6,344 nucleotides of DNA from Eggerthellaceae bacterium (GCA_017533165.1 JAFXIM010000270.1:1-6344), one strand, 5' to 3'. Counted from the first letter of the stretch, positions 1 through 6,253 are shown. Notes: a model not told the origin generated them from the sequence alone. A program made the numbers and translations.

Positions 1-1824
1 AGGACGCTGCTTTGTGCGCTCCCAGAGCAGAGAAAGCAAGGAATCGCGGGCTATCTTTCTCAGCTCCTTAGGCCCGCCGTTTTTGGACAGAGCCTTTCGC
101 ATGGCATTATAGATAGTCGTGCATGCCTCGTCGGCAAGATAGTAGTCATCACCGCCCGTGATGCCACGCATATCGAGCTGCACCTCACCTACGACTTCCT
201 TCTTGACGAAGGAAACAGCAAGTGCGACAACCGCAATACCTTGGTTGCCGAGCTGACTGCGCTGGTTGAGCACGTCCTGCGAAGTGTCACCAACGGAGAG
301 GCCGTCAACGTATACGATGCCGCTTTGGACACCCTCGCTACGTTGGATGCCCTCAGCGGAAAGCTCGAGAGCATCTCCGTTCTCAAGAACAAAGACATTT
401 TCGGGAGCCACACCCGTAGCCTCAGCGAGACGAGCATGAGCACGCAGATGAGTGGCCTCTCCGTGAACAGGCATGAAAGCCCGCGGTTTCACAATGGAAA
501 GCACAAGCTTGAGCTCCTCTGCGCCAGCATGACCGGATACGTGAACACGTGCGCGGGATTTGTCGTACACATCGGCGCCAATCTTGGCAAGCGAATTGAT
601 GACACGCGTGACAGCCTTTTCATTGCCCGGAACCGGAGTGGCGGACACGATTACGGTATCACCCTGCTCGATTTCGATGGTGCGATGATCTCCGTTTGCA
701 ATTCTTGCAAGAGCTGAAAGCGGCTCGCCCTGAGAACCGGTGCACATGATGACGATCTGATCGCTTGGTATGCCCTTTAGCTCATAGGCGTCAATGAGGT
801 CGCTGTCATCAATGGAGAGATAACCGAGCTTTCTTGCAATATCGGTGTTCTGAATCATGGATCGGCCCGTGACGACCACCTTTCGTCCATTGGCTACCGC
901 TGCGTCGCATATCTGCTGCATGCGGTGAATATGGCTTGCGAAAGAGGCGATGATCACACGGCCCTTGGCCTGGGAGATTATCTGGTTGAGAACCTTCCCC
1001 ACTTCGGCCTCGGACGGTGTGAAATTAGGATTTTGGGCATTCGTGGAGTCGCTCATCATAAGATCGACTCCCATCTCGCCAAAACGAGCAAGGGCCGCAA
1101 AGTCAGTATGCACGCCGTCAATGGGGGTTTGATCCAGCTTAAAGTCACCCGTATGCAAAACGTTGCCAGCAGGGCTTCTAAAGAAGATTCCGAGAGCGCC
1201 GGGGATGGAGTGATTCACGGCGAAGAAATCTACGTTAAAGCAACCGAGCTTGATGCTGTCACCAGGACAAATCTCGATGAGTTTGGCGTTTTTGATACGA
1301 TGCTCGGCAAGTTTGCACTCGATAAGGCCAAGCGTTAGCTTGGTGCCGTAAATGGGAACATCGCGATCAAGATCTTTCAGAAGGTAGGGCAAAGACCCGG
1401 TATGGTCTTCATGCCCATGCGTGATTAGGATGCCACGTAACTTGTCAGCATTTTCGAGGACATAAGTGTAGTCTGGGAGGATCAGGTCGATGCCGGGATG
1501 GTCGTCTTCGGGAAACATCAGACCGGCATCATCGAGAATAAGATCTCCATCACATTCGAGAGCGGTCATATTCTTACCGATGGCATCAAGACCACCTAGG
1601 GGAATGATGCGTAACTTGGAATGAGGGTTCACCCTGCTTTCGGACTTACGTGAGCGCTCATCGACCTTTTTGCCTGCCTTTGAAGACTTGCCTGCGTTGT
1701 CGCGGGTGAGATGCGGCCGTTCCCTCTCAAGGTTAACGTGCTTGTACGAGCTTGTCTTGACCTTAGGTTGTTCTGCGCGCGCAGAAATACGGGCGCCAGA
1801 AGCACCCTTAACGTTTTTGGGCAT
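1..1824 (-). CDS. rnj: Ribonuclease J (metallo-beta-lactamase/beta-CASP family), 3' end cut by window edge
   Basis: RNase J matures and degrades RNA in the cytoplasm as a 5'-3' exonuclease and endonuclease. An uninterrupted frame of 608 codons runs from ATG at 1824 to the window edge. Residues 1-69 form a Lys/Arg/Ser-rich, probably disordered extension; the catalytic core starts at about residue 70 (LRIIPLGGLDAIGKNM). The metal-binding motif HGHEDH is at 136-141, the NHSIP histidine at 205, HTGDFK with Asp227 at 224-229, SDSTNA at 258-263, a TGSQGEP motif at 362-368, SGH with His432 and PVHGE at 452-456. The C-terminal domain reaches WERTKQRP at the edge; family members usually end some ten residues later, so nearly the whole protein is present. 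The start at 1824 is preferred because AGGA lies 6 nt upstream; an ATG 4 nt earlier opens only six codons in another frame. It follows dapA by 59 nt with no clear terminator, so co-transcription is likely. All family active-site residues I can check are present. Confidence 0.96.
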   Translation of the reverse strand, partial: MPKNVKGASGARISARAEQPKVKTSSYKHVNLERERPHLTRDNAGKSSKAGKKVDERSRKSESRVNPHSKLRIIPLGGLDAIGKNMTALECDGDLILDDAGLMFPEDDHPGIDLILPDYTYVLENADKLRGILITHGHEDHTGSLPYLLKDLDRDVPIYGTKLTLGLIECKLAEHRIKNAKLIEICPGDSIKLGCFNVDFFAVNHSIPGALGIFFRSPAGNVLHTGDFKLDQTPIDGVHTDFAALARFGEMGVDLMMSDSTNAQNPNFTPSEAEVGKVLNQIISQAKGRVIIASFASHIHRMQQICDAAVANGRKVVVTGRSMIQNTDIARKLGYLSIDDSDLIDAYELKGIPSDQIVIMCTGSQGEPLSALARIANGDHRTIEIEQGDTVIVSATPVPGNEKAVTRVINSLAKIGADVYDKSRARVHVSGHAGAEELKLVLSIVKPRAFMPVHGEATHLRAHARLAEATGVAPENVFVLENGDALELSAEGIQRSEGVQSGIVYVDGLSVGDTSQDVLNQRSQLGNQGIAVVALAVSFVKKEVVGEVQLDMRGITGGDDYYLADEACTTIYNAMRKALSKNGGPKELRKIARDSLLSLLWERTKQRP

Positions 1825-1830
1825 TCATTA

Positions 1831-1834
1831 TCCT
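1831..1834 (-). promoter_or_regulatory. Ribosome binding site of rnj (AGGA)
   Basis: AGGA inside an A-rich stretch (AAAAGGA), 6 nt before the ATG at 1824. It decides between two closely spaced ATGs: the one at 1828 is only 2 nt from the motif and leads to a stop after six codons, whereas the one at 1824 opens the full RNase J frame. Confidence 0.7.
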
Positions 1835-1845
1835 TTTCTATTTCA

Positions 1846-1868
1846 CGAGGGCGCCTTATGCGCCCTCG
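1846..1868 (-). other. Perfect 9-bp hairpin in the dapA-rnj spacer
   Basis: CGAGGGCGC and its exact complement GCGCCCTCG are separated by a 5-nt loop (ATAAG in the minus-strand RNA). On the minus strand the stem is followed by TGAAATAGAAAAGG, not by a T tract, so it does not look like an intrinsic terminator. It ends 21 nt before the rnj start codon, just upstream of the ribosome binding site. A role as RNA processing signal, stability element or translational control structure for rnj is inference. It resembles a hairpin in the pnp leader at 6149-6167. Confidence 0.6.
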
Positions 1869-1883
1869 AATCATTCGTGATCC

Positions 1884-2773
1884 CTAGAGAACGCCTACCT
1901 CGCGCATAATGGCAGCGAGACGTTCGCTCTGGGCGGGCGTTGCATCAACAAGAGGAAGCCTAACGCCGCCAACGGGGAAACCGAGAAGTTTGAGAGCTTC
2001 CTTCACCAAAATGGGATTAGACGTCTCAAACAGTCCGTCCATCAGCGGAAGAAGCTTCTGATGAGCCTTCCATGCTTCTTCCCACTCCCTGCTGCACACA
2101 GCTCGATGATTTCCTTCATGCGAGCCGGAGCAACATTGCCAATGGTAGAGATGCAGCCCGCACCCCCGAGCTTCATGATCTCGTATGTTGCGGAGTCATC
2201 GCCAGAGTACACATCGAAACCAGAAGGAGCAGACTCGATGATCTCGAGGATCTGATCCATTTTGCCCGACGCTTCCTTGATGGCAACAATGTTTTCGCAA
2301 TCGTTGGCGAGGCGAAGCGTGGTCTCTGCCGTCATGTTGACCACGCAGCGACCAGGAATATTGTAGAGGATGATGGGCAGGTCTACAGCCCCGGCAATGC
2401 TGCGGAAATGCTGGTACATACCCTCCTGCGGGGGCTTGTTGTAGTAAGGGACAACGCACATAAAGCCGTCAACGCCAAGCTTCTCTACCTCCTTGGCGAA
2501 GTCAACCGTGTCGGCGGTGCAATTATCGCCTACGTTGGCGATAACAGGAACGCGGCCATTGACGGCGTTTAACACGGCCTTGAATAGCTCGATCTTCTGC
2601 GGGTAGAAGACAGTGGGGCTTTCACCCGTTGTACCATTGATGATCAGGGAATCGGAACCACCCTCTACGAGGCGATCGGCAAGCGCCTGGGCACGATCGA
2701 GATCGAGCTCGCGGTTGTCATCGAAGGGGGTGACCATTGCGGGAATGAGTCGACCGAAACGAGGTTGAGACAT
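1884..2773 (-). pseudogene. dapA: 4-hydroxy-tetrahydrodipicolinate synthase, reading frame interrupted by a one-base deletion
   Basis: DapA condenses pyruvate with aspartate semialdehyde to give 4-hydroxy-tetrahydrodipicolinate, the first committed step to diaminopimelate and lysine. From ATG 2773 the frame encodes the TIM-barrel: substrate-binding GTTGES at 47-52, PYYNKP at 109-114, YNIPGR at 137-142 with the catalytic tyrosine, Schiff-base Lys166 in AIKEASG, and SGDD at 190-193. After CAAG (residues 226-229) the frame leaves the family sequence and stops at 2042, giving 243 residues. The missing C-terminal part continues in the -1 frame from EWEEAW (near 2087) to MREVGVL and TAG at 1884-1886. 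Restoring one base in the Gly codon at 2087-2089 gives 296 residues, the normal family length. The start at 2773 is preferred over ATG 2788 because GGAG stands 5 nt before it and the upstream ATG has no such site. Both halves look fully conserved, so a sequencing error or a very recent mutation is likelier than an old pseudogene. Confidence 0.9.
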
Positions 2774-2778
2774 TTGAT

Positions 2779-2782
2779 CTCC
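2779..2782 (-). promoter_or_regulatory. Ribosome binding site of dapA (GGAG)
   Basis: GGAG lies 5 nt before the ATG at 2773. The alternative in-frame ATG at 2788 lies upstream of this motif and has no purine-rich site of its own, so this motif fixes the start at MSQPRF. Confidence 0.7.
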
Positions 2783-2831
2783 AATCATGATCTATTCAAG
2801 CCGTAATGCGGCAATGCTCTGTACAGATGAA

Positions 2832-2854
2832 ATTATGCCACTATTAGCACTAAT
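2832..2854 (-). promoter_or_regulatory. Candidate dapA promoter (extended -10) with palindrome in the spacer
   Basis: On the minus strand TGG directly precedes CATAAT (2832-2837), matching the extended -10 pattern TGnTATAAT with one mismatch. A weak -35-like TTGGGT lies 19 nt upstream. A 12-bp palindrome ATTAG-CA-CTAAT at 2843-2854 sits in the -35/-10 spacer, where a repressor could block polymerase. Transcription would begin near 2825, giving a leader of about 50 nt. The 127-nt dapB-dapA gap is large enough for a separate promoter. No regulator can be named. Confidence 0.35.
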
Positions 2855-2900
2855 TAACCCAAGCGGCGTCGAAGTTTGACGCAGATTAAACAAACGATCC

Positions 2901-3668
2901 CTAAAGCATGAAGTTTTCAAGTCCGATAATGAGACCCGAACGCTGCGGAACCTCTCGTATGCCAAGAAGAACACCCGGCATATAAGAGCTACGATCCCAG
3001 GAATCATGACGAATGGTAAGCGTCTGGCCCATAGAACCAAAAATGACCTCTTGGCTTGCAACAAATCCCATAGAGCGAACGGAGTGAACGGGTACGCCAG
3101 CCATGAGCGCGCCACGTGCGCCTTCAGCACCTTCAATCTCGGTTTCCGAACCAGGAGCAGAACTCACGCGGCCTTCTCGACCATCGGAAATCATTTCAGC
3201 CGTGCGAACCGCAGTTCCAGAAGGCGCATCCTTCTTATTGCAATGGTGGTATTCGATTACCTCCGCTTCGGGGAAGAAGGGGGCAGCAGCTTTGGCAAAC
3301 TGCATCATAAGGACGGCGCCGGTAGTGAAGTTAGGGGCGTAGAACAGGCAAGCGTCATCAGCTGCGGTAGCAGCCAGCTCCTCAAGCTTTTCAACCGAAA
3401 GGCCGGTTGTACCAACAACGCAGTTAATACCAGCGGGAAGCGCGACGGCAAGATTTCCTGCAACAACGTTAGGCTGAGTGAAGTCAACCATGACGTCGAA
3501 GTCTTCGTTCTCAATTGCATCAGCGATGCTTGCATATACCGGATAGTCAACTTCCACCTGCGAGGGGTCCACGCCACAAACGAGCTCAAGATCTTCAGCC
3601 GCTTTGACGGTGCTGACCACGGTAGACCCCATGCGACCCGCACAACCCACAACAGCAACCTTAATCAT
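2901..3668 (-). CDS. dapB: 4-hydroxy-tetrahydrodipicolinate reductase
   Basis: DapB uses NAD(P)H to reduce the DapA product to tetrahydrodipicolinate, the second step of the diaminopimelate/lysine branch, in the cytoplasm. The 255-residue protein has the usual family length. The N-terminal Rossmann domain carries the nucleotide-binding loop GCAGRMG at 8-14, VDFTQP at 61-66 and GTTG at 86-89. APNFTTGA at 111-118 leads into the catalytic/tetramerisation domain with EYHHCNKKDAPSGTA at 139-153, containing the paired histidines 141-142, Lys145 and the DAPSGT substrate loop. HSVRSMGFVASQEVIFG at 195-211 and a C-terminal segment that returns to the Rossmann domain complete the fold. GGGAGG stands 5 nt upstream of the ATG. 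dapA follows after 127 nt. The pnp terminator and a TATAAT box upstream suggest that dapB starts its own transcript. No disrupted motif is seen. Confidence 0.97.
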   Translation of the reverse strand: MIKVAVVGCAGRMGSTVVSTVKAAEDLELVCGVDPSQVEVDYPVYASIADAIENEDFDVMVDFTQPNVVAGNLAVALPAGINCVVGTTGLSVEKLEELAATAADDACLFYAPNFTTGAVLMMQFAKAAAPFFPEAEVIEYHHCNKKDAPSGTAVRTAEMISDGREGRVSSAPGSETEIEGAEGARGALMAGVPVHSVRSMGFVASQEVIFGSMGQTLTIRHDSWDRSSYMPGVLLGIREVPQRSGLIIGLENFML

Positions 3669-3673
3669 GACTA

Positions 3674-3679
3674 CCTCCC
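3674..3679 (-). promoter_or_regulatory. Ribosome binding site of dapB (GGGAGG)
   Basis: A strong Shine-Dalgarno sequence, GGGAGG, sits 5 nt before the ATG at 3668. It is the strongest of the four visible in this window. Confidence 0.8.
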
Positions 3680-3705
3680 GGATAACTTAACGGCATGTAT
3701 TTGAA

Positions 3706-3727
3706 CTTTAGGCATTATAGTCTAAAG
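3706..3727 (-). promoter_or_regulatory. dapB promoter: perfect -10 box inside an inverted repeat
   Basis: The minus strand carries the perfect -10 hexamer TATAAT at 3714-3719. It is framed by CTTTAG (3722-3727) and CTAAAG (3706-3711), a 6-bp inverted repeat with a 10-nt centre. Transcription would start near 3706-3708, giving a leader of about 40 nt to the dapB ATG. The -35 region (ACTCCT at 17 nt spacing) does not resemble TTGACA, which fits a promoter that needs an activator, or a weak one. The symmetric arms look like an operator, but the binding protein is unknown. Confidence 0.55.
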
Positions 3728-3740
3728 AGATCAGCGAGGA

Positions 3741-3758
3741 GTTTACCAGCACGTAAAC
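3741..3758. repeat. Inverted repeat GTTTAC-N6-GTAAAC upstream of the dapB -10 box
   Basis: Two perfect 6-bp arms are separated by 6 nt (18 bp in all, about one and a half helical turns). The repeat begins 21 bp upstream of the putative dapB -10 box and overlaps the expected -35 position, a usual place for a dimeric regulator. It could also form a small RNA hairpin only if transcription from pnp reads through. The regulator is not identifiable. Confidence 0.45.
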
Positions 3759-3814
3759 CTCACCTGCACACGGCACACGGCGCGTTTCCCAGCTGCGCAA
3801 TTCGAACATAATAA

Positions 3815-3842
3815 GAGGAGCCCGTTTATTAACGAGCTCCTC
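3815..3842 (-). terminator. Intrinsic-type terminator after pnp
   Basis: The minus-strand RNA forms a 12-bp stem, GAGGAGCTCGTT pairing with AACGGGCTCCTC (one G-U wobble), around a 4-nt loop AATA. It is followed by the T-rich but interrupted tail TTATTATG. It lies 25 nt after the pnp stop codon and upstream of the dapB promoter region, as expected for the end of the rpsO-pnp transcript. Confidence 0.75.
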
Positions 3843-3850
3843 GTCACCTT

Positions 3851-3868
3851 AAGTCTCAAATCAGACTT
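3851..3868 (-). repeat. Small inverted repeat at the pnp stop codon
   Basis: AAGTCT (3851-3856) and AGACTT (3863-3868) form a 6-bp inverted repeat with a 6-nt loop that overlaps the last base of the pnp stop codon. It stands just before the stronger terminator stem. It may be an accessory 3'-end structure or chance. Confidence 0.3.
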
Positions 3869-6060
3869 TAGTTGTCATGACGGCGGCGCGGCTTACGGCC
3901 ATCACCTTCGCGACCGCCGCGACCAGGACGGTTGTCGCGCTCGGGACGACGCTCAGGCGCGGATCCTGCCGGAGCCTCGGGCTTGTCAAGACGATCGAGG
4001 GAGATCTTGCCATTCTTCGGATCGATTTCGATCACCTCAACCTTAACGATATCTCCGAGGTTGAGAACATCCTCCACCTTTGCAACACGTCCGTTTGCGA
4101 CACGAGAAATGTGAAGCAGGCCGTCCTTGCCCGGAGTCAGCTTCACGAAAGCGCCAAAGTCCTTAATACCGACGACTTCGCCCTCGAAGACCTCGCCAAC
4201 CTCGGGCTCCTTGACGATGCCGAGGATCATGGCCTTTGCGGCCTCCATGGATGCGCCATCAGTTGCGCCGACATGGATGGTGCCATCTTCCTGGATATCG
4301 ATAGATGCGCCGGTTTCCTCCTGAATACCGCGGACAACCTTGCCGCCAGAGCCGATAACGTCGCGGATCTTGTCCACCGGAATCTTAATGGTCTCAATGC
4401 GCGGTGCAGTCTCACGCATTTCAGCGCGCGGAGCCGGAAGAGCCTCAAGCATAGCGCCGAGAATATGAGCGCGACCCTCATGAGCCTGCTTCAGAGCTCG
4501 AGCGAGAATGTCAACGGAGAGACCCTTTGCCTTGTTGTCCATCTGGAGAGCGGTGATGCCCTTCTCCGTACCGCAAACCTTGAAGTCCATGTCACCGAGG
4601 AAGTCCTCGACGCCTTGGATGTCGGTAAGAATGACGACATCGTCGCCTTCCTTGATAAGACCCATGGCAACGCCGGAAACGGGAGCCTTGATCGGTACGC
4701 CAGCATCCATGAGAGCAAGGGTGGAACCACAGGTGGACGCCATAGATGAGGAGCCGTTGGACTCGAGAACCTCAGATACAACGCGAATGGCGTAGGGGAA
4801 TTCGTCCTCAGTGGGCAAAACGGGGAGAATGGCCTTCTCGGCAAGAGCACCGTGGCCGATCTCACGACGCTTAGGAGCACCCATACGACCAACTTCGCCG
4901 GTGCAATAGGGCGGGAAGTTGTACTGATGCATGTAGCGCTTGCCCTCAGCGGGGTCGATGGTGTCGAGACGCTGCCACTCGTTGAGCATTCCCAAGGTGC
5001 AAACGCTCATAACTTGAGTCTGTCCACGCTGGAATAGACCGCAGCCGTGAACGCGCGGGAGGTAACCGGGGACGATGTGAAGCGGGCGAACCTCCTCAGG
5101 ACGACGGCCATCTGCGCGCTCGCCGGTCTCGATGATCATCTTGCGCATTGCCTTCTTTTCAAGCTTCTTAAGCTCAGCGGCAATGTCGGAACCCCAGGAT
5201 GCACGCTCGTCCTCATCAAACTGCTCGAGCTTGATCTGATCCTTGAGAGCAGCGACCTTCTCGACGCGAGAAAGCTTGTCTGCGTCACGAAGAGCTGCAG
5301 ACATCTGGTCAAAGTAAGGCGCAACGCGCTCAGCGATGCAGGGGTCAGCAGCGTGAATGGTGTACTCCATGGGAGTGGGGTTGACCTTGGCGAGGAACTC
5401 GGCCTGCTTTTCGCAGAAGGCAGCGATTGCCTCCTGGCCGAAAGTCATAGCTGCAAGCATATCCTCTTCGGAGATCTCCTTAGCGCCGGCTTCGACCATG
5501 GAGATGTAGTCGGCAGTACCAGCAATGGTGAGCTCGAGGTCGGATGCCTCTTCTTCGGCATAAGTGGGGTTTACGATAAACTCACCGGTCTCGGTGTTGC
5601 GAGCGATGCGAACGCAAGCTGCAGGACCCTCAAAGGGTGCGCCACCGGCCATGAGAGCCGCAGAAGCGCCAGCAACGCAGATGGTGTCAGGCGGGTTCTG
5701 GCCATCGCACACTAGCGTGGTAGCGACAACATGGACCTCGTTCTTGTAACCATCCGGGAATCCGGGGCGAATGGGTCGGTCGATCATACGAGCAGTCAGG
5801 GTGCCCTTGTCGGAAGGCTTTGCCTCACGCTTCAGGTAGCCACCCGGAATGCGGCCAACGGAGTACATCTTCTCCATGAAGTCAACAGTCAACGGGAAGA
5901 AGTCATAGTCCTTTTCCTGCTTGGAGACAACGGCGGTCACAAGGACGGTGGTCTCACCACAGGTGACGAGAACTGCGCCAGTTGCTTGCTTTGCGAGCTC
6001 GCCAGTCTCAAGGCGATACTCCTTGCCGAACAGCTCAAAAGATTCGACGATTTTGTTCAT
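3868..6060 (-). CDS. pnp: Polynucleotide phosphorylase (PNPase)
   Basis: PNPase degrades RNA 3' to 5' using phosphate and can also add nucleotides; it acts as a ring-shaped trimer in the cytoplasm. The 730-residue protein shows the full family layout: first RNase PH domain at about 10-145, an alpha-helical linker near 240-310, second RNase PH domain at about 320-540, a KH domain near 555-615 with the GxxG loop GSGG at 570-573, and an S1 domain at about 620-690. Active-site signatures include FPPYCTGEVGRMGAPKRRE (382-400) with the phosphate-binding region, and EDFLGDMDFK (485-494) with Asp486, Asp492 and Lys494, which correspond to the metal-binding and catalytic residues of the E. coli enzyme. 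Residues 692-730 form a Gly/Arg/Asp-rich disordered tail. MNKIVESFELFGKEYRLETG matches the usual N-terminus, so the start is secure although the ribosome binding site is poor. It follows rpsO by 197 nt, as in many bacteria. Confidence 0.98.
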   Translation of the reverse strand: MNKIVESFELFGKEYRLETGELAKQATGAVLVTCGETTVLVTAVVSKQEKDYDFFPLTVDFMEKMYSVGRIPGGYLKREAKPSDKGTLTARMIDRPIRPGFPDGYKNEVHVVATTLVCDGQNPPDTICVAGASAALMAGGAPFEGPAACVRIARNTETGEFIVNPTYAEEEASDLELTIAGTADYISMVEAGAKEISEEDMLAAMTFGQEAIAAFCEKQAEFLAKVNPTPMEYTIHAADPCIAERVAPYFDQMSAALRDADKLSRVEKVAALKDQIKLEQFDEDERASWGSDIAAELKKLEKKAMRKMIIETGERADGRRPEEVRPLHIVPGYLPRVHGCGLFQRGQTQVMSVCTLGMLNEWQRLDTIDPAEGKRYMHQYNFPPYCTGEVGRMGAPKRREIGHGALAEKAILPVLPTEDEFPYAIRVVSEVLESNGSSSMASTCGSTLALMDAGVPIKAPVSGVAMGLIKEGDDVVILTDIQGVEDFLGDMDFKVCGTEKGITALQMDNKAKGLSVDILARALKQAHEGRAHILGAMLEALPAPRAEMRETAPRIETIKIPVDKIRDVIGSGGKVVRGIQEETGASIDIQEDGTIHVGATDGASMEAAKAMILGIVKEPEVGEVFEGEVVGIKDFGAFVKLTPGKDGLLHISRVANGRVAKVEDVLNLGDIVKVEVIEIDPKNGKISLDRLDKPEAPAGSAPERRPERDNRPGRGGREGDGRKPRRRHDN

Positions 6061-6071
6061 GTGTGTTTGTT

Positions 6072-6079
6072 CTTTCTCT
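6072..6079 (-). promoter_or_regulatory. Weak, distant purine tract as pnp ribosome binding site
   Basis: The only purine-rich candidate is AGAGAAAG, ending 11 nt before the ATG at 6060; a better GAGG lies 21 nt away, beside the leader hairpin and too far for normal use. No canonical Shine-Dalgarno sequence is present, unlike dapB and dapA, which suggests weak or regulated initiation. Confidence 0.35.
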
Positions 6080-6082
6080 TAC

Positions 6083-6106
6083 CTCGCGCGCCCTATTGCG
6101 CACAAG
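6083..6106 (-). other. Hairpin in the pnp leader, proximal
   Basis: The minus-strand RNA can pair CTTGTGCGC with GCGCGCGAG over 9 bp (two G-U wobbles) around the 6-nt loop AATAGG. It ends 22 nt before the pnp ATG, and its 3' arm contains part of the GAGG motif. In E. coli a hairpin in the pnp leader is cut by RNase III and used for PNPase autocontrol; a similar role here is only an analogy. Confidence 0.45.
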
Positions 6107-6124
6107 CTTCTTCAGGGTTTGGTA

Positions 6125-6130
6125 CTTATA
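6125..6130 (-). promoter_or_regulatory. Possible pnp promoter -10 box (TATAAG)
   Basis: TATAAG matches the -10 consensus at five of six positions and would give a leader of about 58 nt containing the proximal hairpin. No -35 box of any quality is seen at 16-18 nt spacing. Many bacteria have a pnp promoter between rpsO and pnp, but this site is weak evidence. Confidence 0.25.
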
Positions 6131-6148
6131 TTCCCTTCCCTGCGAGCA

Positions 6149-6167
6149 AAGGCACCTCATGCGCCTT
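6149..6167 (-). other. Hairpin in the rpsO-pnp spacer, distal
   Basis: AAGGCGC and GTGCCTT pair over 7 bp (one G-U) around the loop ATGAG on the minus strand, followed by a short TTTGCT. It closely resembles the hairpin before rnj at 1846-1868. It may be a partial terminator of rpsO, a processing site or a shared regulatory structure. Confidence 0.45.
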
Positions 6168-6176
6168 CACCCGCTT

Positions 6177-6199
6177 TTGCATACTCGAATGCCATGCAA
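6177..6199. repeat. Inverted repeat TTGCAT-N11-ATGCAA in the rpsO-pnp spacer
   Basis: Two exact 6-bp arms separated by 11 nt lie between the rpsO terminator-like stem and the distal pnp-leader hairpin. The spacing would suit a protein binding site, but repeats this short occur by chance and no promoter is clearly attached to it. Confidence 0.25.
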
Positions 6200-6221
6200 C
6201 GGCCTTGCAGGACCCAGCAAA

Positions 6222-6253
6222 CACAAGGCCCGCAAAGCGGGCCCTGAGTTGTG
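6222..6253 (-). terminator. Leaky terminator-like hairpin after rpsO
   Basis: The core is a 7-bp GC-only stem, GGCCCGC and GCGGGCC, around a 3-nt loop (6227-6243). Outer arms CACAA and TTGTG add 5 bp beyond a one-sided 5-nt bulge. The tail TTTGCTGGG is only briefly T-rich, so termination is probably partial and some transcription would continue into pnp. It begins 6 nt after the rpsO stop codon and could also stabilise the rpsO 3' end. Confidence 0.6.

Noticed and set aside
241..1338. Plus-strand frames of 158 and 137 codons opposite rnj
   Set aside because: The minus-strand RNase J frame is open and motif-complete throughout; these are by-products.
1846..1868. dapA-rnj hairpin as an intrinsic terminator
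   Set aside because: Stem is strong but the bases after it on the minus strand are A-rich rather than T-rich, and rnj starts 21 nt later.
2080..2095. Programmed -1 frameshifting in dapA
   Set aside because: No slippery heptamer at the junction, and DapA is not known to be recoded; a sequence error or mutation is simpler.
2072..2572. 166-codon plus-strand frame opposite dapA
   Set aside because: Antisense to the DapA barrel, with low-complexity translation and no family signature.
2866..2882. GCGTC-N7-GACGC stem after dapB as a terminator
   Set aside because: Only 5 bp of stem and no T tract after it on the minus strand.
3006..3704. 232-codon plus-strand frame opposite dapB
   Set aside because: Covers nearly all of an intact dapB in antisense and extends into its promoter; best explained as a shadow.
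3767..3780. Tandem CACACGG repeat (two copies) upstream of dapB
   Set aside because: Only two 7-bp copies, upstream of the likely promoter elements; chance is enough to explain it.
3877..4749. 290-codon plus-strand frame opposite pnp
   Set aside because: Antisense shadow of the strongly conserved pnp coding sequence; the translation has no recognisable domain and no ribosome binding site was evident.
5047..5715. 222-codon plus-strand frame opposite pnp
   Set aside because: Also a mirror of pnp codon structure; its product looks like no protein family I know.
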